Source of the DNA: Bacillus sp. SM2101
Lineage (GTDB): Bacteria > Bacillota > Bacilli > Bacillales > SM2101
Direction of reading: 5' to 3'
Assembly (NCBI RefSeq): GCF_018588585.1
Contig: NZ_JAEUFG010000004.1
Location: forward strand, 124,001-188,000
DNA length: 64,000 nt
Shown: piece by piece, positions 28,408-37,454 of the stretch
How the letters are laid out: every line of letters starts with the position of its first letter
How positions within the stretch are numbered: position 1 is the first letter of the stretch
Position numbers and translations under genes: made by a program
The notes under the pieces: generated by a model
Seen by the model: only the letters and a program-made list of their open reading frames with translations
The model's database searches: none
What the model was told of the DNA's origin: nothing

Positions 28408-30792
28408 TTAATTGCGTAACGGCTTACCTTTTACTAACATGTGTTGCATACGTTGCTGTGTTTTTGGTTCTCCAATTAAGCTAACGAACGCCTCACGTTC
28501 TAAATCAAGTAAGTATTGCTCATCGACCTTTGTTCCAAATGGTACTTTACCACCTGCAATAACGTGTGACAGTTTTTTCGCAATTGTTAAGTCGTGATCG
28601 GAGATATATCCAGATAAATGCATATTTTGTGCTCCTAATAATAATGTTGCATATCCTGTTTCCCCAACCACTGGAACCATCTCACGTTTAGGAGCTTGAT
28701 AGCCTTTATCATAAAGTGATATGACAACTTGTTTTGCATCATGGATAAGATGATCTCCATTAAAGCTAATGCCGTCTTGTTTTGTTAAGAAATTATAGTT
28801 TCGAGCATCAGGTCCAGATGTTGACACTTTAGCCATTGCTATCGTTTCGAATACTTTATTTGCGACAGCTTGCAGATCAAAATCTACACCTTTTGGCATT
28901 GTTTTCAGATGGTTAATGTAAAGCTCTTTATTACCACCACCACCTGGAATTAAACCTACACCAACTTCAACTAAGCCCATATATGTTTCACTTGATGCTT
29001 GAATCTGACTTGTCGGTAAGCTAATTTCTGTACCGCCGCCTAACGTCATAGCGAATGGTGCGGCAACAACTGGCTTAGCGCTATATTTCACATTCATCAT
29101 TGCTTGTTGGAAATGACGTATAACCATTTCAATTTCAAAGAAATTATCGTCCTGTGCTTCCATAAGCATCATTGCTAGATTAGCTCCGACACAGAAGTTT
29201 TTACCTTGGTTTCCTATTACTAATCCTTTATAGTTACGATCGACTTCTTCAAGAGAATAATTAACCATTTGAATGATGTCTAATCCAATGGCATTATTTG
29301 GAGAATGGAACTCTAAAAGTGCTACATCATTACCAATATCTATTAAACTAGCACCACTATTTTTCTTAATAACTCCATTTTTCTCTTTTAAGCTCTTAAG
29401 ATGAACAATTTTTTCGTTTTCCTTTAGCAGCTTGTATTCATCTTTGTCTAAGTATGCAACTCCACCGTTCTCTTTTTTATAGAAGGAAGTAATACCGTTT
29501 GAAAGCATTTCTTCTATCCACGCTGGAATCTCTTTTCCTTCAGACTTCATTTTGTTTACTGATTTCTCTAAACCGATTGCATCCCACATTTCAAATGGAC
29601 CGATTTCCCAACCAAAGCCCCACTTCATCGCTTTATCAATTGCAACGATGTCATCTGCAATCTCACCTAATAGTTCAGCAGAATACAAGAGTGCAGGGCT
29701 AATAATATTCCATAGCAGTGCCCCAGCTCTATCCTCTGCATATACAAGCGCTTTCAATTTCTCAGGAAGCTTCTTAATTTGTTTACTCATTTCGATAGAT
29801 GGCGCTTTTAGCTTTGTTCTTGGCTCATACTCAAACGTTTCTGGATTTAATTGTAAAATTTCTTTTCCTTTTTTCAAGAAAAAGCCTTGACCAGTTTTAC
29901 TACCTAACCAACCTTTTTCAACCATCTTTTTCATAAATTCTGGAGTAACAAATACTTCTTTATCCTTACCTTCAACATTATCGTATACGTTTTTTGCAAC
30001 GTGAACGAATGTATCTAAACCGACAACATCAAGCGTGCGGAAAGTTGCACTTTTTGGTCTACCAATTAATGGACCGGTTACCGAGTCAACTTCACCGGCG
30101 CTGTAGCCACCTTTTAACATTTCATTTACAGTGATGTGAAGCCCATAAGTTCCAATTCGATTAGCAATAAAATTAGGTGTATCCTTCGCTTCAACTACAC
30201 CTTTTCCTAGTTTTTCTTCCCCATACTGCTTAATGAAAGATAAAACTTCAGGAGAAGTATCCTTTGTAGGAATAACCTCCAACAGTTTTAAATAGCGAGG
30301 CGGGTTAAAGAAGTGTGTTCCAAGAAAGTGTTTTTTGAAATCATCGGAACGACCTTCTGCCATTGCCTCAATTGATATTCCAGAAGTATTAGAACTTACG
30401 ATACTCCCTGGCTTTCTTACTTGTTCAATACGTTCAAATACTTGTTTCTTAATTTCTAGATTTTCTACAACAACTTCAATTATCCAATCACATTCAGAAA
30501 GCCTTTCCATGTCATCTTCCATGTTACCTGCTTCAATTAACACAATATTGTCCTTTGACATTAGCGGAGCTGGCTTTTGCTTTAACAGTTTTTTAATAGC
30601 TTGAGAGCTTAATCGATTTCTTACACTTTTATCTTCTAATGTTAGCCCCTTAGCTTTTTCATCGTCTGCTAACTCTCGAGGTACAATATCTAACAATATA
30701 GTGGGAACCCCAATATTAGCTAAGTGTGCTGCTATTCCAGAGCCCATTACACCTGAACCAAGAACAGCTGCTTTTTTAATATGTTGGACCAT
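28408..30792 (-). CDS. fadN: 3-hydroxyacyl-CoA dehydrogenase / enoyl-CoA hydratase FadN
   Basis: This bifunctional beta-oxidation enzyme does hydration of enoyl-CoA and NAD-dependent oxidation. In the 794 residues, the N-terminal Rossmann fold (AAVLGSGVMGSGIA) and FFNPPRYLKLLEVIP belong to the dehydrogenase part, and the C-terminal part (FCVGANLAMM, TLGGGTEISLP) is a crotonase-like hydratase domain. The ATG at 30792 (MVQHIKKAAV) has AGGAGG 4 nt upstream; an ATG 13 codons earlier lies before that site and within the FadR operator. It is the first gene of fadNAE. Confidence 0.95.
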   Translation of the reverse strand: MVQHIKKAAVLGSGVMGSGIAAHLANIGVPTILLDIVPRELADDEKAKGLTLEDKSVRNRLSSQAIKKLLKQKPAPLMSKDNIVLIEAGNMEDDMERLSECDWIIEVVVENLEIKKQVFERIEQVRKPGSIVSSNTSGISIEAMAEGRSDDFKKHFLGTHFFNPPRYLKLLEVIPTKDTSPEVLSFIKQYGEEKLGKGVVEAKDTPNFIANRIGTYGLHITVNEMLKGGYSAGEVDSVTGPLIGRPKSATFRTLDVVGLDTFVHVAKNVYDNVEGKDKEVFVTPEFMKKMVEKGWLGSKTGQGFFLKKGKEILQLNPETFEYEPRTKLKAPSIEMSKQIKKLPEKLKALVYAEDRAGALLWNIISPALLYSAELLGEIADDIVAIDKAMKWGFGWEIGPFEMWDAIGLEKSVNKMKSEGKEIPAWIEEMLSNGITSFYKKENGGVAYLDKDEYKLLKENEKIVHLKSLKEKNGVIKKNSGASLIDIGNDVALLEFHSPNNAIGLDIIQMVNYSLEEVDRNYKGLVIGNQGKNFCVGANLAMMLMEAQDDNFFEIEMVIRHFQQAMMNVKYSAKPVVAAPFAMTLGGGTEISLPTSQIQASSETYMGLVEVGVGLIPGGGGNKELYINHLKTMPKGVDFDLQAVANKVFETIAMAKVSTSGPDARNYNFLTKQDGISFNGDHLIHDAKQVVISLYDKGYQAPKREMVPVVGETGYATLLLGAQNMHLSGYISDHDLTIAKKLSHVIAGGKVPFGTKVDEQYLLDLEREAFVSLIGEPKTQQRMQHMLVKGKPLRN

Positions 30793-30816
30793 TCCATTTC
30801 TCCTCCTCTGACTTTT

Positions 30817-30834
30817 TGAATGAATACTCATTCA
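30817..30834 (-). promoter_or_regulatory. FadR operator upstream of fadN
   Basis: TGAATGAATACTCATTCA is a near-perfect 18-bp palindrome matching the Bacillus FadR (YsiA) box TGAATGAMTANTCATTCA. It lies 25 bp before the fadN start, just downstream of a TTGACA on the same strand (30846-30841), so bound FadR would overlap the promoter or early transcript until long-chain acyl-CoA releases it. No good -10 hexamer is visible. Confidence 0.9.
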
Positions 30835-30995
30835 TTTTACTGTCAAAAAAAATACTGCCTACCTAGAATGAGTTCCTTTAATTATAAATATAAATGATTT
30901 TTCAAATTTTCGCAATATAGGAGAAATAAAATAGGTAATTTTTTTCAAAATACAACATTATTCTACAAGAAGATTAACAACGTTCTATAACGAAT

Positions 30996-31072
30996 GGCTA
31001 TTTTTCCTGTGAAAAAAAATGTAGTTATGTGCGTGCTTATTAAGAAAAGCAAAAATTAATGCAAAAACATCC
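30996..31072 (-). repeat. short degenerate interspersed repeat (copy G)
   Basis: GGCTATTTTTCC at one side and AGAAAAGCAAAAATTAATGC, then AAAAACATCC, at the other resemble inverted ends of the dispersed family, with most of the interior missing. It lies between the fadN regulatory region and yuzL. Confidence 0.4.
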
Positions 31073-31151
31073 TTATGTAAAGAGCCTCATAATTATTATC
31101 TTGATAAAAATGTTCACTTTGGAAACGTTAATAAAATGGAGGTGATGCGAA

Positions 31152-31301
31152 ATGGCACGCATGAAGAAGAGTCCATCAAAAGCAGGAGTAAGCGCAGCAA
31201 GTGTAAAAGGGAATGCTGGTCCTACGGTTGAAAATGAGGGTGGAAAAACTCAAAGCCAAAATCAGCAATATAAAAAGCATAATATGCAACCCGAGGAATA
31301 A
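31152..31301 (+). CDS. yuzL: YuzL family small protein (49 aa)
   Basis: This 49-residue basic, hydrophilic protein begins MARMKKSPSKAGVSAASVKG, the pattern of the YuzL family, which resembles small acid-soluble spore proteins. GGAGGTGAT is 5 nt upstream of the ATG, an excellent ribosome site. In B. subtilis yuzL lies beside fadN (yusL), the same context as here. It is divergent from fadN. A spore role is inferred from composition and family; no direct function is known to me. Confidence 0.88.
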   Translation: MARMKKSPSKAGVSAASVKGNAGPTVENEGGKTQSQNQQYKKHNMQPEE

Positions 31302-31361
31302 AAAGGCGTTTTACCGGTTAAACAATAGCGGAATATCCGTTAATTACAATACTAAGACAGG

Positions 31362-31394
31362 TTTCACACGAAGGCGCATTGCCTTCGTGTGAAA
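31362..31394. terminator. perfect 14-bp hairpin between yuzL and nagP
   Basis: TTTCACACGAAGGC and GCCTTCGTGTGAAA flank a 5-nt loop, between the convergent ends of yuzL and nagP. No T-run follows on either strand, so it may act as a shared weak terminator or 3' stabiliser. Confidence 0.55.
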
Positions 31395-31543
31395 TCATGG
31401 TCTGGGTTAAGCTTTATGATGAACATTCAGTCAAACAGATAAACTTTAAATTTTCCCCTTTTACTAGCCGAAATGTATGGTTTACTATCCAAATTCGCAC
31501 TTTCACTTGTCAAATATGCTGTTTACTGTCCAAACTGCCTATA

Positions 31544-32911
31544 CTATACCATGCGCTTTAACGCATCTGCTACGAATTCAACATTTGTTCCTACAATTAC
31601 TTGAATATGATTGTCATCTACTTTCATAACTCCGTGAGCACCATGTTTCTTTAATGAAGCTTCTCTTATAGCACTGCTGTCTTTCACCTCTAATCGAAGT
31701 CGAGTGGCGCAGTTATCTATACTAGTAATATTCTCTTTACCACCTAAATCTTGTAGGAAGCTCTCAGCCATTGTAGTATATTTATCACCTGTTCCAGCTG
31801 ATGCGATAGGATCCTCCTCAATTGCCTCATCCTCTCGGCCTGGTGTTTTAATATTCATAACCTTTATAAGAACATAAAATACGATGAAGTAAATTACTCC
31901 ATAAATTAATCCTACTACTAATAATAAAAGAGGTTTTTGGGCAATTCCAAAATTCAATAAATAATCTGTAACACCCGCTGAAAATCCAAAACCGTCGTGG
32001 ATGCCAAGTAAGTTCGTCACTACCATTGAACTCGCCGTTAATAATGCATGAATAACATACAATAGTGGTGCGATAAACATAAACGTAAATTCTATCGGTT
32101 CAGTAATACCTGTTAAAAATGACGTTAAAGCAATACCTATCAGTGCGCCAGAAACTTGTTTTCTTCGTTCAGGTTTTGCGGCAGCTATCATTGCTAGGCA
32201 TGCTGCGGGAAGGCCAAACATCATGATTGGAAAGAAGCCCGTCATAAATTGACCTGCTGTTGGGTCACCAGCGAAGAAGCGATTTAAATCCCCTGTTGCT
32301 CCTCCATATTCGCCGAACACAAACCAAACTAAGGTGTTTATGACATGATGAAGTCCTAACGGAATTAACAAACGGTTTAAGAAGCCGAATACGCCAACAC
32401 CAACTGCACCTGCACCAATAATCCATTCACCTAAACTATTAATCCCCTCTTGAATAGGTGGCCAAATAAACCCTAATGGCAAAGCAATTATAAGCATCGC
32501 GATAGATGTAACAATTGGAACGAACCTTCTTCCTCCAAAAAAGGCTAACCATTCTGGCAATTTTATATCATGATAGCGATTATACAATTGACCACTTATA
32601 ATCCCCGCTAAAATACCACCTAGAACCCCCATATTAATTTCATCATTAATAGCTTGCGTTGCATCTGTTAAGACAAAATATCCGACTGCACCTGCTAGTG
32701 CTGCAGCACCGTGATTATCTTTTGATAATCCTATTGCAATCCCTATTGCAAAGATGAGTGATAAATTTGCAAATAATGCTCCACCAGCAGCAGATATAAA
32801 CGGGATATTTAATATATCCTCTGCTCCAAAACGAAGTAATAATGCTGCGGCTGGTAATACAGCAATTGGTAGCATAAGTGACTTCCCAATTCTTTGTAAA
32901 AATTTAAACAT
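31544..32911 (-). CDS. nagP: PTS N-acetylglucosamine transporter EIICB (NagP)
   Basis: This phosphotransferase-system permease imports and phosphorylates N-acetylglucosamine. In 455 residues it has an EIIC membrane domain of about 360 residues (start MFKFLQRIGKSLMLPIAVLP, motif TGITEPIEFTFMF) and a C-terminal EIIB domain with the phospho-Cys in NCATRLRL. No EIIA domain is fused, as in Bacillus NagP, so EIIA must come from another protein. GGGGAG precedes the ATG. It follows the SIS gene by 17 bp in the same direction. The adjacent nagA/nagB genes support the substrate. Confidence 0.92.
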   Translation of the reverse strand: MFKFLQRIGKSLMLPIAVLPAAALLLRFGAEDILNIPFISAAGGALFANLSLIFAIGIAIGLSKDNHGAAALAGAVGYFVLTDATQAINDEINMGVLGGILAGIISGQLYNRYHDIKLPEWLAFFGGRRFVPIVTSIAMLIIALPLGFIWPPIQEGINSLGEWIIGAGAVGVGVFGFLNRLLIPLGLHHVINTLVWFVFGEYGGATGDLNRFFAGDPTAGQFMTGFFPIMMFGLPAACLAMIAAAKPERRKQVSGALIGIALTSFLTGITEPIEFTFMFIAPLLYVIHALLTASSMVVTNLLGIHDGFGFSAGVTDYLLNFGIAQKPLLLLVVGLIYGVIYFIVFYVLIKVMNIKTPGREDEAIEEDPIASAGTGDKYTTMAESFLQDLGGKENITSIDNCATRLRLEVKDSSAIREASLKKHGAHGVMKVDDNHIQVIVGTNVEFVADALKRMV

Positions 32912-32928
32912 TTTTCATCTCCCCAATT

Positions 32929-33660
32929 CTATAAAAGGTGTGTGACTCTATCTTTATATTGATTAATTAAATCCTGATTGTGGATATCTGAGCCTTGTAG
33001 GTTTCCACTTAAGAAAATGGGTGGTTTAATATTTTTCATTAGTAGAATATTAATGGTCTCTACGATTACACTATTTATAATTGCAGTATTAATAATTGTA
33101 GAAGTTGGTCCAAATGGTTGCTGTAGTCGATCGTCAGTCATGACAGCATCGCCTGTAGGAGAATAGTTATCTATTACAAGATCAACGACTTCATGCAAGC
33201 GTTTTTGATCTATATGCCTTGACTTTACATGTTTTGAAAAATCAAGCGATGTTAAAGCGATCACTTGAGCCCCTTTCCTCTTTGCATATAGCGCAGCATC
33301 AATAGGAACTGGATTAATACCTGAAGTAGACACAACGATAAAAACATCATTTTCTTGAATTTGATATTTTTCAAGGTTAACTTCTATAAAATTATTAACC
33401 CTTTCAAGCATTGAAGACCTGACTGGGCCTTTAAATAACATTAAATCTTCTATAAGAATAGGGTTTACACATGCTAGCCCCCCTGCGCGATAGAAGATTT
33501 CCTCTGAGATGATATGTGAATGTCCACAACCAAATATATGAATAATGCCTTCTTTTTCAAGTGTATTTGCTAATATTGATGCAGCGTTTGTTAATGTTTG
33601 TTCATTGGATTTCACCTTATTAAGCAATCTTTCAACTTCATCCAAATATTGAGTAAGCAT
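32929..33660 (-). CDS. SIS-domain sugar-phosphate protein (UPF0309-like)
   Basis: This 243-residue protein has a SIS (sugar isomerase) fold, shown by FGCGHSHIISEEIFYRAGG and VVSTSGINPVPIDAALYAK, the phosphosugar-binding loops. The family is uncharacterised (UPF0309/GmhA-like). It is the first gene of a two-gene unit with nagP. An amino-sugar-phosphate role, such as isomerase or phosphosugar sensor, is inferred from this linkage. GGGGGTGG is 4 nt before the ATG. B. subtilis nagP lacks such a partner as far as I recall. Confidence 0.8.
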   Translation of the reverse strand: MLTQYLDEVERLLNKVKSNEQTLTNAASILANTLEKEGIIHIFGCGHSHIISEEIFYRAGGLACVNPILIEDLMLFKGPVRSSMLERVNNFIEVNLEKYQIQENDVFIVVSTSGINPVPIDAALYAKRKGAQVIALTSLDFSKHVKSRHIDQKRLHEVVDLVIDNYSPTGDAVMTDDRLQQPFGPTSTIINTAIINSVIVETINILLMKNIKPPIFLSGNLQGSDIHNQDLINQYKDRVTHLL

Positions 33661-33848
33661 ACATCCACCCCCAAGAAAATAAGCTCCGCTTCCTTAATAA
33701 TCTTTTTTATATTCTCCCTATACATCACCCCATTATTTTTATTCATGACCAAATGACAGATTTGAGTCTAAAGTGCAACTTACAAAGAAAGTGACCTTTA
33801 ATTAATGGTGAAAATTAAAATTTATATAACTAGGTGGCCATTCTTTAA

Positions 33849-33996
33849 GGCTGTTTTCGCGTTGATTGTTGCTTTTCATTCTAAGGTGTCGATCGTTTGT
33901 GGCATCTTTTCTACTATTACAATGATTAAGCTCTCTTAAAACTCATCTTACTGTCCAATTTAAGTAAAAATAGCTACAAAGTTTACGAAAAGAGCC
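33849..33996 (+). repeat. interspersed palindromic repeat (copy B, well preserved)
   Basis: This is a 148-bp element in the 661-bp gap between the divergent SIS gene and nagA. It opens GGCTGTTTTCGCGTTGATTG, contains GTGGCATCTTTTCT and ATTAAGCTC, and closes CAAAGTTTACGAAAAGAGCC, so its ends are inverted (GGCTNTTTTCG with CGAAAANAGCC). It is one of the best copies and a good reference for the family. Confidence 0.75.
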
Positions 33997-34100
33997 TTCT
34001 TTTATTAAGTAATAATGTTAAGGTCACTATTGAACATATTGTAGAGCTTGTTAAATTAACGCAATTTTCTGATATTTAACCAGCACGTGACATGAACATT

Positions 34101-34116
34101 TTGTAAACGCATTCAT
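34101..34116. promoter_or_regulatory. cre-like CcpA site in the nag intergenic region
   Basis: TTGTAAACGCATTCAT fits the B. subtilis catabolite-responsive element WTGNAANCGNWNNCWW at every fixed position. It is about 150 bp upstream of the nagA promoter and 440 bp from the SIS gene, so which unit it serves is unclear. Confidence 0.5.
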
Positions 34117-34227
34117 AATTTGCACCGATAGAGAGTTTTTCAACCTCTCCATCAACTTGCTAAAACTTGCAATTAATATTTTACAGGTAGCCTAGTGGAA
34201 CAACTATATCGTATCATTATAATATAT

Positions 34228-34243
34228 AGTTGTCTATACCAAT
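34228..34243. promoter_or_regulatory. NagR/YvoA-type operator 1 (imperfect)
   Basis: AGTTGTCTATACCAAT resembles the GntR/HutC-type dre palindrome ATTGGTCTAGACCAAT. Its start is 30 bp upstream of operator 2, so the two lie on about the same DNA face. Confidence 0.7.
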
Positions 34244-34257
34244 TTTTATATATGTAT

Positions 34258-34273
34258 AGTTGTCTAGACAACT
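34258..34273. promoter_or_regulatory. NagR/YvoA-type operator 2 (perfect palindrome)
   Basis: AGTTGTCTAGACAACT is a perfect 16-bp palindrome of the dre type and overlaps the -35 region of the nagA promoter. Repression by the nagR product encoded downstream is the natural inference. Confidence 0.85.
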
Positions 34274-34293
34274 AATAATTAACATGATATGAT
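34265..34293 (+). promoter_or_regulatory. nagA-nagB-nagR promoter
   Basis: TAGACA (34265-34270) and TATGAT (34288-34293) are 17 bp apart, each one mismatch from consensus. The -35 lies inside operator 2. The start codon of nagA follows about 28 bp later. Confidence 0.7.
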
Positions 34294-34321
34294 ATAGAAA
34301 AAAGCATAAGGAGTTTTCGAT

Positions 34322-35473
34322 ATGCTTATTAAAGGCTTAACAATTTATGCCGAAGATAGAACGATTGAACAAGGTACTATTAAGATTACTGATGGCAAAA
34401 TTGAGTCAATCAGTGAACACATAGATGAAATTGACACTAACATCATTCAATTTCCTAACAATTATAAATGCCTACCAGGAATGATTGATGTTCATATTCA
34501 TGGTGCACATGGTTCTGATATTATGGACGCCTCTCCACATGCACTGGATACAATTTCGAAAGCATTACCACAAGAAGGTACAACTAGCTATTTAGCTACA
34601 ACAATTACACAACATCAATCAAAAATAGAACAGGCATTATTCAATGTTGGTAACTATATGGAATCTCAGAATGATGGTCAAGCTGAAATATTAGGAATTC
34701 ACCTTGAAGGCCCATTTATTAATTCACAAAAAGCAGGAGCACAACCTTATGATTACATTTTAGAGGGAGATATATCATTATTTAAAAGCTGGCAAAAGCT
34801 TTCAGGTAACAATATTAAACTGGTGACGCTAGCACCCGAAATAAACAATGGTTTGGCCTTGATTAAATATTTAAGTTCAAATGGCGTTGTTGCTTCTATC
34901 GGGCATTCAAACGCTACTTATGATCAAGTAGTTGATGCCATTCGTGTTGGAGCATCTCACATTACTCATCTATTTAACGGCATGAGCGGCTTACATCATC
35001 GAGAACCAGGTGTTGTAGGTGCAGCAATGATGCGAGATGAATTATTTGTTGAAATGATTGTTGATGGTATACACGTTTCTCCTAAAATGATTGAACTTGC
35101 TTACCGTTCCATTGGATGTGAGCGAACAATTCTAGTTACCGATGCGATGCGTGCAAAATGTTTAAGAAATGGCATCTATGACTTAGGTGGTCAAAATGTA
35201 CACGTGAAAAATGGTAAAGCAACTTTGGATGGAGGAGCATTAGCTGGTAGTTTATTAACGATGGATCAAGCAATGCAAAATATCTCGACTTACACAAATG
35301 TATCTCTTACTGAATTAACCATAATTGCCTCAAAGAATCCTGCTAAACAATGTGGCGTCTTTGATCGTAAAGGTAGTATAAAAGAAAATAAAGATGCAGA
35401 CCTTATTATTTTAGATGAACAAAACAATCTAGTTATGACTATCTGTCGAGGAGTTATCTCATACGAGAGATAA
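34322..35473 (+). CDS. nagA: N-acetylglucosamine-6-phosphate deacetylase NagA
   Basis: NagA removes acetate from GlcNAc-6-phosphate made by the PTS, giving glucosamine-6-phosphate. The 383-residue amidohydrolase has the metal motif GMIDVHIHG, HLEGPFIN, IGHSNAT, the loop THLFNGMSG and the catalytic Asp in LVTDAM. AAGGAG is 8 nt before the ATG. It starts the nagA-nagB-nagR unit under two operators. Confidence 0.96.
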   Translation: MLIKGLTIYAEDRTIEQGTIKITDGKIESISEHIDEIDTNIIQFPNNYKCLPGMIDVHIHGAHGSDIMDASPHALDTISKALPQEGTTSYLATTITQHQSKIEQALFNVGNYMESQNDGQAEILGIHLEGPFINSQKAGAQPYDYILEGDISLFKSWQKLSGNNIKLVTLAPEINNGLALIKYLSSNGVVASIGHSNATYDQVVDAIRVGASHITHLFNGMSGLHHREPGVVGAAMMRDELFVEMIVDGIHVSPKMIELAYRSIGCERTILVTDAMRAKCLRNGIYDLGGQNVHVKNGKATLDGGALAGSLLTMDQAMQNISTYTNVSLTELTIIASKNPAKQCGVFDRKGSIKENKDADLIILDEQNNLVMTICRGVISYER

Positions 35474-35493
35474 ATACACGAGGTGAATTGCTC

Positions 35494-36222
35494 ATGAAAA
35501 TCATACAAGCAGAAGACTACCATGATTTGAGTATTAAAGCCGCTCAACATATTATAAAAAACATACAAAACGAGCCAGATCTTGTTTTAGGTTTAGCGAC
35601 TGGTAGTACACCTAAAGGTACTTATAAACAAATGATTAATGATTTTCAAAAAAATAACACATCTTATCGTTATGTAAAGACTGTTAATTTAGATGAATAT
35701 GTAGGCTTAGCTAAGGATGACATAAACAGTTACTTTTCATTTATGAATGAGCATCTTTTTAATCATATTGATATTCCTTACTCTCAAACACATATTCCGA
35801 ACGGAATGGCAAACGATTTACAAAGAGAGTGCAACAACTACGATAAGCTTATTCATTCATTAGGTGGCATAGATCTACAATTATTAGGCATCGGACACAA
35901 TGGTCATATAGGCTTTAATGAACCATATACTTCCTTTAAGACCCGTACGCATATTGTAAAATTAACCTCATCAACTCGATATGCAAATGAGCGATTTTTT
36001 CAACACATTAATGAAGTTCCTAAATATGCGATTACGATGGGTATTCAAACTATTCTTGAAAGTAAACAGATACTTTTACTTATATCAGGTAAAGATAAAC
36101 GAAAAGCTGTCCATAAACTATTAGTAGAACAAAATATGAGCGAAGAATTTCCTGCATCTTCCTTATATGATCATCCACATGTTACAATCATAGCAGATAA
36201 AGCAGCGCTTTCACTAACTTAA
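35494..36222 (+). CDS. nagB: glucosamine-6-phosphate deaminase NagB
   Basis: NagB converts glucosamine-6-phosphate to fructose-6-phosphate and ammonia. The 242-residue protein shows LATGSTPKGTY, VNLDEYVGL and LLGIGHNGHIGFNEP, the phosphate and active-site loops. The ATG at 35494 has GAGGTGA 7 nt upstream; a TTG two codons earlier would abut that site. It lies 20 bp after nagA and 20 bp before nagR. Confidence 0.96.
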   Translation: MKIIQAEDYHDLSIKAAQHIIKNIQNEPDLVLGLATGSTPKGTYKQMINDFQKNNTSYRYVKTVNLDEYVGLAKDDINSYFSFMNEHLFNHIDIPYSQTHIPNGMANDLQRECNNYDKLIHSLGGIDLQLLGIGHNGHIGFNEPYTSFKTRTHIVKLTSSTRYANERFFQHINEVPKYAITMGIQTILESKQILLLISGKDKRKAVHKLLVEQNMSEEFPASSLYDHPHVTIIADKAALSLT

Positions 36223-36242
36223 TAGCGAAAGGAGAGCTAGAA

Positions 36243-36968
36243 ATGATCGACAGAGAATCACCTGTGCCAATCTATTATCAAATTGAAGAATATATAAAGA
36301 ATTTAATAGATAATGAAGAACTTACCCCTGGTGATGCAATTCCTTCAGAAAGAGAATTTTCTGAACAATTTAGCGTAAGCCGCATGACGATCAGGCAGGC
36401 GATTATAAACTTAGTTAATGAAGGATATTTATATAGACAAAAGGGCAGAGGTACTTTCGTTGGTGAAAAGAAAATAGAACAAACATTACAAGGCTTAACA
36501 AGCTTTACTGAGGATATGGAAAAAAGAGGGATGAAACCAGGAAGTAAACTTCTTAAATTTGAGCTTATTCCAGCAAGTCGTAGTATTTCAAACAAGCTAT
36601 TAATAAATGAACATGACCCTCTATATGAAATAAAACGAATAAGATTTGCTGACGACTTACCGATGGCAATTGAAACAACCTATATACCTGCAAATTTGGT
36701 AAAGGGCCTAACCGAAGACATAGTCAATCGTTCACTTTATTCTTACATTGAAAATGAACTAGGTTTACAAATAGACGCTGCAAAGCAAATTATTGAGTCG
36801 TCAATTGCGAGAGCAGATGAAGCGAAAGATTTAGGTATAAATAAAAATGCACCAATATTATATATTCGGAGACAAACTAAGTTAACAAACGGGCAGCCGC
36901 TAGAGCTCGTTAAATCAGTTTATCGAGCTGATCGATATAAATTTGTTATTAATATGAAGAGAAATTAA
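36243..36968 (+). CDS. nagR: GntR/HutC-type repressor NagR (YvoA)
   Basis: This 241-residue regulator has an N-terminal winged helix-turn-helix (residues about 8-70, SRMTIRQAIINLVNEGYLYR) and a C-terminal UTRA effector domain. NagR/YvoA of B. subtilis represses nagAB and nagP and is released by amino-sugar phosphates. It is the last gene of the operon it probably controls, through the dre-type palindromes at 34.2 kb. AAAGGAG precedes the ATG. A strong terminator follows. Confidence 0.94.
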   Translation: MIDRESPVPIYYQIEEYIKNLIDNEELTPGDAIPSEREFSEQFSVSRMTIRQAIINLVNEGYLYRQKGRGTFVGEKKIEQTLQGLTSFTEDMEKRGMKPGSKLLKFELIPASRSISNKLLINEHDPLYEIKRIRFADDLPMAIETTYIPANLVKGLTEDIVNRSLYSYIENELGLQIDAAKQIIESSIARADEAKDLGINKNAPILYIRRQTKLTNGQPLELVKSVYRADRYKFVINMKRN

Positions 36969-36991
36969 CATTATTATTATTTTAAAATAAC

Positions 36992-37039
36992 AAAAGAGCC
37001 ATTCGATAATGGATAATGATTTTATCGAATGGCTCTTTT
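36992..37039 (+). terminator. terminator of nagABR
   Basis: AAAAGAGCCATTCGATAA pairs perfectly with TTATCGAATGGCTCTTTT, an 18-bp stem with an 11-nt loop that ends in T residues. Its right arm overlaps the end of repeat copy H. Confidence 0.88.
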
Positions 37040-37175
37040 CGTAACCTTTGTTGTTAGAGTGACAATATTAGCAAAACAAAATGATTTATAATTCATTGAC
37101 GTCATTTTATATCAAGAAATAATATTTGCCGTGTTAATGTTTAAGTACGAAACACAATAATTAATGCGAGAACAG
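37031..37175 (-). repeat. interspersed palindromic repeat (copy H)
   Basis: GGCTCTTTTCGTAACCTTTG at 37031 is the complement of the family's right end, and ACACAATAATTAATGCGAG then AACAG near 37175 that of its left end, so this is an inverted copy of about 145 bp. It takes up part of the 416-bp gap between nagR and fadM; the rest holds the fadM terminator. Confidence 0.6.
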
Positions 37176-37336
37176 TTGACAAAAACTGTTTATGTTTTTT
37201 TCAAAAAATAACAATCAATACTAACCTCCAAGATAAAGTGAAATAGGCTTAAGAGTTAGACAATAAGGACTCAGAGTCTACTTCCCTAGAGATTATCAAC
37301 TTAGTATGATTATAACCCCATAGTATAATAAAATCA

Positions 37337-37376
37337 CCAGCCCTATTCACTAAAACCATCTATCGAATAAGGCTGG
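37337..37376 (-). terminator. probable terminator downstream of fadM
   Basis: CCAGCCCTATTC and GAATAAGGCTGG pair with one mismatch around a 16-nt loop, followed on the minus strand by GATTTTATT. It lies about 80 bp beyond the fadM stop. Confidence 0.65.
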
Positions 37377-37454
37377 CTTTATCTTGATAATTTATCATTC
37401 TACTATTTTATTCGTTCACTAATTATACAAAGGTATGGAGAAGTCCAAAAATCT

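Noticed and set aside
31118-31133. cre-like TTGGAAACGTTAAT before yuzL
   Set aside because: One fixed base is wrong and yuzL is not a carbon-use gene; kept out as a chance match.
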